Source: Dolomitihabitans soli (GTDB taxonomy: Bacteria > Actinomycetota > Actinomycetes > Streptosporangiales > Streptosporangiaceae). Taken from it: a stretch of 64,000 nt of DNA. Position 1 is the first letter of the stretch; every line of letters begins with the position of its first letter. The stretch lies in assembly GCF_022213955.1 (NCBI RefSeq), contig NZ_JAKNTW010000001.1, forward strand, positions 310,001 through 374,000. Reading direction: 5' to 3'. Made by a program: the position numbers and the translations under genes. This document shows, one piece after another, positions 56,705 through 64,000 of this stretch. The notes below the pieces were generated by a model. That model saw nothing but the letters and a program-made list of their open reading frames with translations, was not told the origin of the DNA and did no database searches.

Positions 56705-58500
56705 GAAACCTCGTCCTGGCGGCGGCACGGTTGCTGGCCATGTCGTGGCGGCAGAGCCGGCGGAAGACCGCCGCCGCGACCGTGCTGATGCTGGCCAGCG
56801 GCACCGCCGTACCGCTGGCCGGGCTCGGCCTGCGCCAGCTCTTCGACGCGGCGCTCGCCGGGCGGGCCGGCGAGGCGGTGATCGCGGGCGTCCTGGTCGC
56901 GGTGCTGCTCATCGCGGGGCTGACGTTCACGCACTTCGCCCACATCGCCTACTTCGAGCTCGCCGAGCTGAACATGCTGCACTACGACGAGGAGTTGATC
57001 ACCCTTGCCAACGGCTCCCCCGGCCTGGAGGCGCACGAGGACTCCGCCCACGCCAACCGTTTCACCGTCCTGGCGCAGGAGGTGCAGCAGACCCGCAACA
57101 CGCTCCGGTCCCTGCTGACCTTCGCCGGGCTCGGTGTGGGGATGCTGCTGACCGCCGTACTGCTGGCGATGCTGCATCCGGTGCTCCTGCTCCTGCCCGT
57201 GGTGGCGGTGCCGCCGCTGCTGGCGGGACGCAGGTCCGAGCGGCTGGCGGACCGGGCCAGGGAGGCCACGGCCGAGCCGACCCGGCTCGCGCTCAATCTG
57301 TTCCGGCTGGCCGGGGACGAGGGCTCCGCCAAGGAGGTGCGGGTCTACCACCTGCAGGACGAGGTACGGCGTCGCCACACGGCGCTGTGGAACCAGGTGA
57401 GCACGACGCTCTGGCGGGCGCACCGCCGATCCACCCTGCTGCGGGCCGCCGGCCAGCTCGTGTTCGCCGCCGGATACGTCGCCGCGGTGTTGCTGGTCGT
57501 CCGCGAGACCATCGCCGGCCGGCGGACGGTGGGCGACGTGGTGCTGGTGGTCGCGCTCGCCGCCCAGGTGAACGCGCAGGTCGCCCAGACGGTGGCGCTG
57601 GTGCCCGATCTGCAGCGCCTGACCGGCGTCGACCGGCGCCTGCGCGAACTGCGCGAAGCGCTCTCACCCGCCTCCGCCGCCGCCCGCACCGCTGATGGGC
57701 CCGCCGCCGCGCCCGTGCCGGAGCGGCTGGAACAGGGCATCACCCTGCGGGGGGCGTCCTTCTCCTATCCGGGCACCAGGGCGCCCGCGCTGCGCGACGT
57801 CGACCTGCACCTGCCCGCGGGCTCCACGGTCGCCGTCATCGGCGAGAACGGCGCCGGCAAGAGCAGCCTGGTCAAACTGCTGTGCGGGTTCTACCGGCCC
57901 GCCGAAGGCGAGATTCTCATCGACGGCATCGACTTGGACCGCATCCCGCTCGGCGGTTGGCGCACCCGGATCGCGGCGGGCTTCCAGGACTTCGTCCGCT
58001 ACGAGTTCGCGGCCCGGCGGGCCGTGGGCGTGGGCGACCTGCCCCTGGAGGGCTACGAGAAGGCGGTGCTGGCCGCTCTGGACCGGGCCCACGCGGCCGA
58101 CGTGCTCCCCACCCTGCCCGCCGGGCTGGCCACGCAACTCGGCAGGAGCTACGCCGACGGGATCGAGCTCTCCGGCGGGCAGTGGCAGAAGCTGGCCCTC
58201 GGGCGCGCGCTCATGCGCGAGCAGCCGCTGCTGCTCGTCCTGGACGAGCCCACCTCGGCACTGGACCCCGAGGCCGAGCACGCCCTCTTCGAACGCTACG
58301 CCGCGCAGGCCGCGCGGGCCGCCACCACGGGCGCGATAACCCTGCTGGTCTCGCATCGCTTCTCCACCGTCCGTACGGCCGATCTCATCGTCGTGGTCTC
58401 GGGCGGCCGGGTGACCGAGGTCGGGGACCACGCCGCCCTGGTGCGCGAGGGCGGCCTCTACGCGGAGCTGTACGGACTGCAGGCCCGGGCCTACCGCTGA
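56701..58500 (+). CDS. ABC transporter, fused permease-ATPase (exporter half 2)
   Basis: A 599-residue half-transporter from ATG 56701 overlapping half 1 (ATGA). Membrane domain at about 15-300, ATPase with GENGAGKSSLVKLLCGFYRP, LSGGQWQKLALGRALM and LLVLDEPTSALDPEAEHALF, plus LLVSHRFSTVRTADLIVVVS. The LSGGQWQ signature is shared with half 1. It is last in the rightward operon and its 3' end overlaps the convergent phosphatase gene by 10 bp. Confidence 0.92.
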   Translation: MRNLVLAAARLLAMSWRQSRRKTAAATVLMLASGTAVPLAGLGLRQLFDAALAGRAGEAVIAGVLVAVLLIAGLTFTHFAHIAYFELAELNMLHYDEELITLANGSPGLEAHEDSAHANRFTVLAQEVQQTRNTLRSLLTFAGLGVGMLLTAVLLAMLHPVLLLLPVVAVPPLLAGRRSERLADRAREATAEPTRLALNLFRLAGDEGSAKEVRVYHLQDEVRRRHTALWNQVSTTLWRAHRRSTLLRAAGQLVFAAGYVAAVLLVVRETIAGRRTVGDVVLVVALAAQVNAQVAQTVALVPDLQRLTGVDRRLRELREALSPASAAARTADGPAAAPVPERLEQGITLRGASFSYPGTRAPALRDVDLHLPAGSTVAVIGENGAGKSSLVKLLCGFYRPAEGEILIDGIDLDRIPLGGWRTRIAAGFQDFVRYEFAARRAVGVGDLPLEGYEKAVLAALDRAHAADVLPTLPAGLATQLGRSYADGIELSGGQWQKLALGRALMREQPLLLVLDEPTSALDPEAEHALFERYAAQAARAATTGAITLLVSHRFSTVRTADLIVVVSGGRVTEVGDHAALVREGGLYAELYGLQARAYR

Positions 58501-59033
58501 AGGGCGGTGAGCGCCCAGTCGACGGCCTCCCCTATGTGACGGGCCACGAAGTCCGCCGAGGACTCGGCCACCTCCCGGCCCAGGGGGTGGATGAGGACGG
58601 TGGCGGCGCCGACGGCGCGGCCCGCCAGCAGGTCGGACACCGAGTCCCCGACCATGCAGGAGCCCGGCAGGGAGATGGAGTGGTCGGCCGCGGCGCGGGT
58701 CAGCATGCCGGGGGCGGGTTTGCGGCAGTCGCAGCGGTCCAGGGGATGGGGGCACACGTAGCCCGCGTCGAGCCGGGCTCCCCGCTCGGCCAGCAGCTCA
58801 CGCAGACGGGCGTCCACCGCCGCGTACGCGGCGGGGCCGGCCGGGGGGCGGGCGAGCCAGCGCTGGTTGGTGACCAGGACGGCCAGGACGCCGGCCCGGT
58901 TGACGCGGCGTACGGCTTCGGCGGCGCCGGGGAGCAGCACCAGTTCCTCGGGCCGGCGGATGTACTCGCCCGGTGGAGCCTTCTCGTTGAGCGTGCCGTC
59001 TCGGTCGAGGAACACGGCACGGTTCCGGGACAT
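58491..59033 (-). CDS. GmhB-like HAD-IIIA phosphatase
   Basis: A 180-residue protein from ATG 59033 (GGTGG 8 nt upstream; GTG 59045 possible). AVFLDRDGTLNEKAP is the DxDGT nucleophile motif, AVLVTNQR motif II, and CPHPLDRCDCRKPAPGM has the zinc-binding Cys/His pattern and lysine of D-glycero-manno-heptose-1,7-bisphosphate phosphatase GmhB. MVGDSVSDLLAGRAVGA is motif IV. The neighbouring nucleotidyltransferase supports a heptose-type pathway. Confidence 0.9.
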   Translation of the reverse strand: MSRNRAVFLDRDGTLNEKAPPGEYIRRPEELVLLPGAAEAVRRVNRAGVLAVLVTNQRWLARPPAGPAAYAAVDARLRELLAERGARLDAGYVCPHPLDRCDCRKPAPGMLTRAAADHSISLPGSCMVGDSVSDLLAGRAVGAATVLIHPLGREVAESSADFVARHIGEAVDWALTALQR

Positions 59034-59055
59034 CGTCTCGGCCACCCCGGCGAGC

Positions 59056-59634
59056 TCAGATCAGGCCGAAGTGCAGGGCGTGCAGGAGGGCGACGGTGCT
59101 CAGCGCCCCGGGCACCCGCCCTTCCTCGATCAGACCGGACAACCGGTCCCGCGAGACCCAGACCCGTGACGAGGACTCGTGCGCGTCGACCGGATCTCCG
59201 GCCCGTTCGCCCGCGGTCCCCAGCACGAAATGGAAACGCTGGTCGCTCACGCCGTCGGAGGGGCTGCACGAGAACATCCTGGTCACGGTCCGCAGGGTCC
59301 ACCCGGTCTCCTCCAGGACCTCCCGGGCCGCCGCCTCCTCGACGGTCTCGCCCTCGTCCACCCCTCCGGCGGGGATCTCCAGCCCGGTGGTGCCGGTGAT
59401 GAAGCGGTGGCGGTGCAGCAGCAGAACCCCGTGCTCAGGGTGGACCAGCACGACGCCGACGGCGTCGGGCACCCGGACGACGTGGTGGTCGTACGGCTCG
59501 CGGCCGGGTGGCGCGACGGTCACCAGATCGAGGCTGACCCAGCGGCTGGTGTAGAGCCGCCGGCTGCCCAGCGCGTCCCAGTGCTGCGAGCTCGGCAGCC
59601 GGCCGACGCCGCCTGCCGGGGAAACGATCTCCAT
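59056..59634 (-). CDS. Nudix hydrolase
   Basis: A 192-residue protein from ATG 59634. The Nudix box GGVDEGETVEEAAAREVLEE followed by TGW is complete, preceded by TGTTGLEIPAGG, a pattern found in ADP-ribose/nucleotide-sugar pyrophosphatases. In this operon it may act on a nucleotide sugar or recycle intermediates; substrate unknown. Confidence 0.9.
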   Translation of the reverse strand: MEIVSPAGGVGRLPSSQHWDALGSRRLYTSRWVSLDLVTVAPPGREPYDHHVVRVPDAVGVVLVHPEHGVLLLHRHRFITGTTGLEIPAGGVDEGETVEEAAAREVLEETGWTLRTVTRMFSCSPSDGVSDQRFHFVLGTAGERAGDPVDAHESSSRVWVSRDRLSGLIEEGRVPGALSTVALLHALHFGLI

Positions 59635-59646
59635 CGGTCTTTCCTC

Positions 59647-60624
59647 TCAGTCGGACGTCACCGGGTGCCGCCGGCCCAGCAGGGCCCGGGCGGTGTGCCG
59701 TACGGCTTGCTCCGAGGTCCGCACCGGGCTCCAGCCGAGGCTCCGCAGCGCGTCCGGCCGCAGGCGCAGGGTCGGCACGTCACCTCGCCAGCCCTCCTCT
59801 CCGCCGGCGCAGGTGATGCTCGGCGTGCCGTGCGGCGACTCCGCCGCGATGATCTCCGCGACGCGCCGGGCGGTGATCGCGTCGGAGTTGCACACATGGA
59901 AGATGGAGAACGGGGCGTCGGTCGTGGACAGGGTCCGCAGCGCGGCGACGCAGTCATCCACGTGCAGGTAGCTGCGGGTCTGCCTGCCGTCGCCGAGGAG
60001 CTGTATCCGCTCGGTGCCGTCGTCGAGGCGGTTGACGAGGTCGGAGACGATGCCGCGCCGCATGCCGGGGCCGACGATGTTGGACAGCCGGCCCACGGCC
60101 GTCGTGAGCCCGCACTCGTGGGCGTACGCCCGCAGGAACGCCTCGGCGGCGGTCTTCCCCGCGCCGAACCGCGTGGTCGGCCGCGGCACCCCGGTCCGCT
60201 CGGTGACCGGGTCACCGTCGGGCGCGGAACCGTACACCAGCTGACTGGACGTCAGCACCACCCTTGTGGGCACACGCGCCGCGCCGGGGGCGGTGAGGGC
60301 TTCGAGCAGCGCGACGGTGCCCCCGACGGTGTCGGTGAAGTCGGCGGTACGGCCGGCCCGGTCGCCTCTGTTCTCGGTGTTCGCCGACAGGTGGTAGACG
60401 ACCTCGGAGTCCGCCAGGAGCGGGCGGAGCCGCTCGGCGTCCCGCACGTCCGCGAAATGGTAGGTCAGGCCGTCGCCGCGGAGCGGGTGCAGCCGGTCGG
60501 CCTCCTCCCACGGCACCCGGTCGATCACCGTCACCGGTGTCCCGTCCCGCCGCAGGGCGGTCACCAGGGCCGCGCCGATGAATCCGGCGCCGCCCGTGAC
60601 GACGGCTCGATCGTGTGAGGTCAT
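59647..60624 (-). CDS. NAD-dependent epimerase/dehydratase with Tyr-to-Phe at the YxxxK site
   Basis: A 325-residue extended SDR from ATG 60624 with AAGGAG upstream. Cofactor motif AVVTGGAGFIGAALVTALRR; VVYHLSANTENRG; VVLTSSQLVYGSAPDGD supplies the active-site Ser region. The usual YxxxK appears as RFGAGKTAAEAFLRAY, so the catalytic Tyr is Phe while Lys is kept. VGRLSNIVGPGMRRG and YLHVDDCVAAL are typical of nucleotide-sugar epimerases. Overlaps the nucleotidyltransferase gene by 4 nt. Confidence 0.87.
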   Translation of the reverse strand: MTSHDRAVVTGGAGFIGAALVTALRRDGTPVTVIDRVPWEEADRLHPLRGDGLTYHFADVRDAERLRPLLADSEVVYHLSANTENRGDRAGRTADFTDTVGGTVALLEALTAPGAARVPTRVVLTSSQLVYGSAPDGDPVTERTGVPRPTTRFGAGKTAAEAFLRAYAHECGLTTAVGRLSNIVGPGMRRGIVSDLVNRLDDGTERIQLLGDGRQTRSYLHVDDCVAALRTLSTTDAPFSIFHVCNSDAITARRVAEIIAAESPHGTPSITCAGGEEGWRGDVPTLRLRPDALRSLGWSPVRTSEQAVRHTARALLGRRHPVTSD

Positions 60625-61343
60625 CGTCGTGGCTCCTTGGAAGTGATCTGCCGGGTTCTCAGGTGCGTGATCAGCGCGGCGTGCCGTTCGGGCGTCCCGA
60701 TGTCGAAGAACCGCCGGTCGGTGGTGGTGCCGGCGAGAGCGCCGTGGTCGATGAGCCGTCGGAACAGCACGCCCAGGTCGACGGGTGCCCCGGTGCGCGG
60801 GAGCAGGTCGAGCGCCCGGCGGCGCAGGAAGGTGACGCCGGTGTCCACCCACCCGCCGGGCATCCCGCGCTTGTCGTAGCCGGTCACCGTCGTGTCCCGC
60901 AGCCGGACGTTGGGCCGCACCTCGCTCGCCGCCCTGGTCAGCACCATCATCCCCAGCATGTCCTCGGGGCACAGGTCGAACAGGCGCCCGTAGTCGATGT
61001 CCAGGTAGGTGTCGCCCAGCATGACCAGGAACGACTCGTCCAGGTGGCGGGCGCTGTGCAGCAGGGCGCCCGCGGTGCCGAGTGGGGCGGGCTCGATCTC
61101 GCTGGTGATCTCACAGTCGCCGGCCAGGGCCGACAGGTGGCCGGCGACCTGAGCGCCGAGGTGCCCCAGGCAGAAGTGAAACCGCCGCAGACCGCTCGCG
61201 CGCACCGGTTCGAGCATCGTGTCCAGGAAGACCCCGCCCTCGACGTCCTGCAGCACCTTCGGCCGGTTCGCGGCCATCCGCCCGAGCCGGCTGCCGAGGC
61301 CACCGGCGAGGAGCACCACCTGTTCGCCGCGTCGCGCCGCCAT
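60621..61343 (-). CDS. Sugar-1-phosphate nucleotidyltransferase (HddC/RmlA-like)
   Basis: A 240-residue protein from ATG 61343. VVLLAGGLGSRLGRMAANRP is the nucleotide-binding signature with PKVLQDV, and VMLGDTYLDIDYGRL the metal-binding Asp region. EPAPLGTAGALLHSARHL and GGWVDTGVTFLRR are the sugar-phosphate segments. The short length fits heptose-1-phosphate guanylyltransferase HddC. Together with the GmhB-like phosphatase it suggests activation of a heptose. Confidence 0.87.
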   Translation of the reverse strand: MAARRGEQVVLLAGGLGSRLGRMAANRPKVLQDVEGGVFLDTMLEPVRASGLRRFHFCLGHLGAQVAGHLSALAGDCEITSEIEPAPLGTAGALLHSARHLDESFLVMLGDTYLDIDYGRLFDLCPEDMLGMMVLTRAASEVRPNVRLRDTTVTGYDKRGMPGGWVDTGVTFLRRRALDLLPRTGAPVDLGVLFRRLIDHGALAGTTTDRRFFDIGTPERHAALITHLRTRQITSKEPRR

Positions 61344-61345
61344 CG

Positions 61346-62302
61346 TCAGGCCTTCGGCGCCGCGCCGGGCGGTCCGCCCAGCAACGCGCGCACGTCCGGG
61401 CGCAGGAAGATGTCCGCGCACCACCGGAAGTGGCCGTCCTGCCCCCGGGGGTCGTAGGCGTTGCTGGTGATCGCCCCGTAGGCGGCGCGGTACAGCGTCA
61501 TGCGGTGCGCCGGATGGTCGAAGCGTTCGGCGATGGCGGCGTCGATGGAGGTCTCCACCTCACGCGCCTGCGGGCCGTACATGTCGAAGATGCTGGCCGT
61601 CACGGCGGCGTCGAACACCGGGTCACCGATCGTGGACAGGAACCCGAAATCGACGACCGCGGTCGGCCGCAGCGCGTCGTCCACGAGGACGTTGCCGGGG
61701 ACCAGGTCGCCGTGCATCAGGCCGAGCCGTACGTCGGGCAGCGCCGCCACCAGCTCCAGCAGGCGCCGCGCCATGTCGTCGAACCCCGGTACGGCGACGC
61801 GGAGCTGGTCGCCGAACAGCTTGAGCCTGCGGGCGGTCAGCTCCGCGAGGGCGTCCGGCCAGCTCCCGCGTCCGGCCCAGAACGGCTCGGCCTCGTCGAG
61901 TACGGCGAGCCCGCGCAACGCGGGGGCGTCGGCGACGGAGGCGACCTGTTCCAGCACGTCGAGCATGCACCGCACCGCCACCGGCCATGTCTCCGGCCGC
62001 CGGGGTGCCAGGTCCGGCAGCGGAGTGCCGTGCAGCCGGTGTTCGATGGTGACGAACCGGCCGTCCTCGTGCAGCACCCGCTCGATCCGCGGCGTATCGA
62101 AGGTCAGGCCGGCCCGGGAGAGCTCGTCGTAGAAGAGTTTGAGCCGCTCCAGCTCCGTTCCTGTGCGGCTGCCCCACACCTTGGCCACCAGCTCGTCGTT
62201 CAGCGTGTAGACCGCACCCTCCATGCCGGCCGCGAGCGCGCGGGCGTCGGGGAATCCGTTTGCCGCGAAGTATCGGATCCACTTCTCGTCATGCTGCTGC
62301 AC
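61346..62302 (-). CDS. APH/choline-kinase-like phosphotransferase
   Basis: A 318-residue protein from GTG 62302 with GGAG 5 nt upstream. AGMEGAVYTLNDELVAKVWG gives the N-lobe lysine, LGLMHGDLVPGNVLVDD the Brenner motif (HGDxxxxN) and TAVVDFGFLSTIGDP the metal-binding DFG-like motif. It could phosphorylate a sugar or the product (self-protection), or act as the anomeric kinase missing from the heptose set. Only 2 nt separate it from the nucleotidyltransferase. Confidence 0.85.
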   Translation of the reverse strand: MQQHDEKWIRYFAANGFPDARALAAGMEGAVYTLNDELVAKVWGSRTGTELERLKLFYDELSRAGLTFDTPRIERVLHEDGRFVTIEHRLHGTPLPDLAPRRPETWPVAVRCMLDVLEQVASVADAPALRGLAVLDEAEPFWAGRGSWPDALAELTARRLKLFGDQLRVAVPGFDDMARRLLELVAALPDVRLGLMHGDLVPGNVLVDDALRPTAVVDFGFLSTIGDPVFDAAVTASIFDMYGPQAREVETSIDAAIAERFDHPAHRMTLYRAAYGAITSNAYDPRGQDGHFRWCADIFLRPDVRALLGGPPGAAPKA

Positions 62303-62333
62303 GTGCTCTCCACGACCTCTCTGGTCAGATCGT

Positions 62334-63287
62334 TCACCGGCTCGGCCGGAGCCGCTCGACGGGTATGGGATACAGCATCTCCTGGTCGGGCGGGTCCTCC
62401 CGGCCGGTGCAGATGGCCAGATAGAGTTCGCGGACGGCTGTGGTGACCGGCCCCGGCGCGGCGTTCGCGGGCAACCCGTCGATGCTGCCGATGGCGCGTA
62501 TCTCGTCGAGGGTGCCGCAGACGAACGCCTCGTCGGCGAGGTGCAGCTCCGTGCGCGGCACCGACCTCTCCACCACCGGCACCCCCAGCCGGGAACGCAG
62601 CAGATCGATGACGACGCCGCGGGTGATGCCGTCGAGCACGCCGTCGGCCAGCGGCGGGGTGACGGCCGTGCCGCCGCGCAGCAGGAACACCGCGGCGCCG
62701 CCGGTCTCCGCGACGGTGTCGCCTGCGTTGAGCAGGATCGCCTCGTCGGCGCCCGCCAGGGCCGCCTCGATCCGGGGCAGACGGAACGCCTGGTAGGCGG
62801 CACCCACCTTGACCAGGGGCGAGACGGCGAGATCGGAGGTGCGGCGCCATGAACTGACGATGCACGACATCGGTGCCTCCGAACGGGCGTCGGTGGGGTA
62901 CCCCGCGATGTAGCTCCCCAGCCTCACCTGGCCCGGCCGCCAGCCGTAGCGTCCCTCTTCGATGTAGAGCGTGGGCCGGAGATAGAGGTCGCCCTGGTGG
63001 TTCAGCGCCTGAATGAGCCGCGGCACGCCGTCCAGCAGTTCCTTGACGAGTGCGGCGCTCTCGTCGGCCGGGAACCGGATCAGCCGCGCCGACTGTTCCA
63101 GGCGGGCCAGGTGCCGTCGCAGGTACACCACCGCGTGCCGCCGGCGCCCGGGTTGCCAGTACGCCCGGAGTCCCTCGAAGACGTTGGTGCCGCGCGTCGC
63201 CACCTCGGAGGTGACGTGCACACGCGCGTCGTCCCACGCCGTCAGCCGGCCGTTCCACCAGATCAGCTCCGGGTCGCGCTCATACAT
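62334..63287 (-). CDS. Branched-chain aminotransferase-like (class IV PLP enzyme)
   Basis: A 317-residue protein from ATG 63287. IWWNGRLTAWDDARVHVTSE, TRGTNVFEGLRAYWQ and LYLRPTLYIEEGRYG are typical of IlvE. The PLP lysine lies in SPLVKVGAAYQAFRLPRIEA (family pattern K-x-GxNY) and LADEAFVCGTLDEIRAIGSI is the C-terminal phosphate-binding region. It may make an amino-acid or amino-acyl moiety of the product. Overlaps the glycosyltransferase by 8 bp. Confidence 0.9.
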   Translation of the reverse strand: MYERDPELIWWNGRLTAWDDARVHVTSEVATRGTNVFEGLRAYWQPGRRRHAVVYLRRHLARLEQSARLIRFPADESAALVKELLDGVPRLIQALNHQGDLYLRPTLYIEEGRYGWRPGQVRLGSYIAGYPTDARSEAPMSCIVSSWRRTSDLAVSPLVKVGAAYQAFRLPRIEAALAGADEAILLNAGDTVAETGGAAVFLLRGGTAVTPPLADGVLDGITRGVVIDLLRSRLGVPVVERSVPRTELHLADEAFVCGTLDEIRAIGSIDGLPANAAPGPVTTAVRELYLAICTGREDPPDQEMLYPIPVERLRPSR

Positions 63288-64000
63288 GTCCGGCCTCCTG
63301 CGGCTTCGGCGGGTTCACGGTGCCACCGGCGGCCAGGGCCAGCAGGGCCGCCTCGGTCCGTTCGAGCATCCGGTGGCGGGAGAAGAGGTTCCGCACGTGG
63401 CGGCGGGCGGCGTCGCCCAGCCGCGCCCGCAGGTCGCCGTCGGCCACCAGGTCGAGCAGGGCGCCCCCCAGCGGTCCCGGTGCGCCCGGCGGCACCACCC
63501 GGGCGATGCCGGGAGCGGTGAGGATCTCCCGGATACCGACGATGTCCGTGGTGACGACGGCCCTGCCCGTGCTCATCGCCTCCAGCACCGACATGCCGAG
63601 CCCTTCCTCGTGGCTGGGCTGGGCGACGATGTCGGCCGCGGCCAGCACCTCGGGCATCTGGTCGAACGTCACCGTCTCGTCGATGGTCACCACCTCGCCC
63701 AGACGTGCCCGGGCGATCTCTTCGTACAGCCGCGCGGCGTAGTCGAGCGACGCGGAGCTGACGCTTCCCACGATGAGCAGCCGGGCTTGCGGGCGGGCGT
63801 CGTGGACGTCGGCGAAGGCACGGATCGTCTCCAGGATGCCCTTGCGCGGCTTGAGCCGTCCCGCGCACACGATCACGGTGTCCTGCGGCGTGTATCCGTA
63901 GCGCCGCCGCATCGGCCCCCCGTCGACTCCGGGATGGAACCGGCCGGTGTCGACGCCGTGGTAGACCAGCTTCACCGGGACGCCGCCTCCCCAGTGGGCG
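63280..64000 (-). CDS. Glycosyltransferase GT4, N-terminus beyond window
   Basis: At least 240 C-terminal residues; the frame is open to the right edge (GGVPVKLVYHGVDTGRF). Donor half of a GT-B enzyme: VIVCAGRLKPRKGILETIRA, RLLIVGSVSSASLDYA, VLAAADIVAQPSHEEGLGMS and VLEAMSTGRAVVTTDIVGI with the GT4 E(x7)E pattern. It is the first visible gene of the leftward operon and probably glycosylates the cluster product. Confidence 0.92.
   Translation of the reverse strand, partial: AHWGGGVPVKLVYHGVDTGRFHPGVDGGPMRRRYGYTPQDTVIVCAGRLKPRKGILETIRAFADVHDARPQARLLIVGSVSSASLDYAARLYEEIARARLGEVVTIDETVTFDQMPEVLAAADIVAQPSHEEGLGMSVLEAMSTGRAVVTTDIVGIREILTAPGIARVVPPGAPGPLGGALLDLVADGDLRARLGDAARRHVRNLFSRHRMLERTEAALLALAAGGTVNPPKPQEAGHV

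Overview
The window is high-GC DNA from a filamentous actinomycete. Gene style (dense codon bias, GTG/TTG starts, ATGA/GTGA overlaps), the conserved DUF3097 - hrcA - dnaJ - rsmE - HIT - phoH - ybeY - CNNM/CBS - era block and the protein sequences fit Streptosporangiales best (Streptosporangium/Nonomuraea-like). That placement is an inference from sequence style, not from a database search.

Layout. 1-12 kb: housekeeping core (heat-shock control with a CIRCE operator, 16S rRNA methylation, an ECF sigma factor with a membrane partner, ribosome maturation genes, Era). 12-19.5 kb: accessory single genes (NAD(P)-binding protein, TrmO, a DoxX/methyltransferase divergent pair sharing an operator motif, a TnpB relic, a TetR/ABC-F divergent pair). 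19.5-29.2 kb: nitrogen scavenging, with ureABCFGD leftward and the urea importer urtABCDE rightward, divergent from one 230-bp control region. UreF carries an unusual His-rich tandem repeat. 29-38.8 kb: an anchored solute-binding protein with a membrane partner, GNAT and DUF2630 genes, leuA with a leucine leader peptide and hairpins, a TetR/epimerase divergent pair with clear operators, and a flavin monooxygenase.

38.9-42.8 kb is the most interesting part. It is a compositionally distinct four-gene island: a PfkB-type kinase with altered catalytic motif, a membrane-anchored phosphoribosyltransferase-like protein, a PurM/ThiL-like ATP-binding protein, and a radical SAM enzyme that reads as a prokaryotic viperin (antiviral ddh-nucleotide synthase). 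The viperin has a one-base frameshift in a run of C. All four genes point to nucleotide chemistry, so this may be an undescribed viperin-type antiviral or nucleoside-producing module.

43-47 kb: a Gfo/Idh oxidoreductase, a secreted trypsin-like protease and a glutamate dehydrogenase with twin 20-bp hairpins upstream, then about 1.1 kb with no supported gene. 47.6-64 kb: a sugar/glycoconjugate biosynthetic cluster in two convergent operons. The rightward operon has HAD phosphatase, Gfo/Idh dehydrogenase, DegT aminotransferase, Stf0-like sulfotransferase, glycosyltransferase, second Gfo/Idh, a GT-like protein and two ABC exporters. The leftward operon has glycosyltransferase, class IV aminotransferase, APH-like kinase, sugar nucleotidyltransferase, epimerase, Nudix and a GmhB-like phosphatase. 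Together they suggest an amino-sugar and heptose-type decorated, possibly sulfated, exported product. The cluster runs off the right edge.
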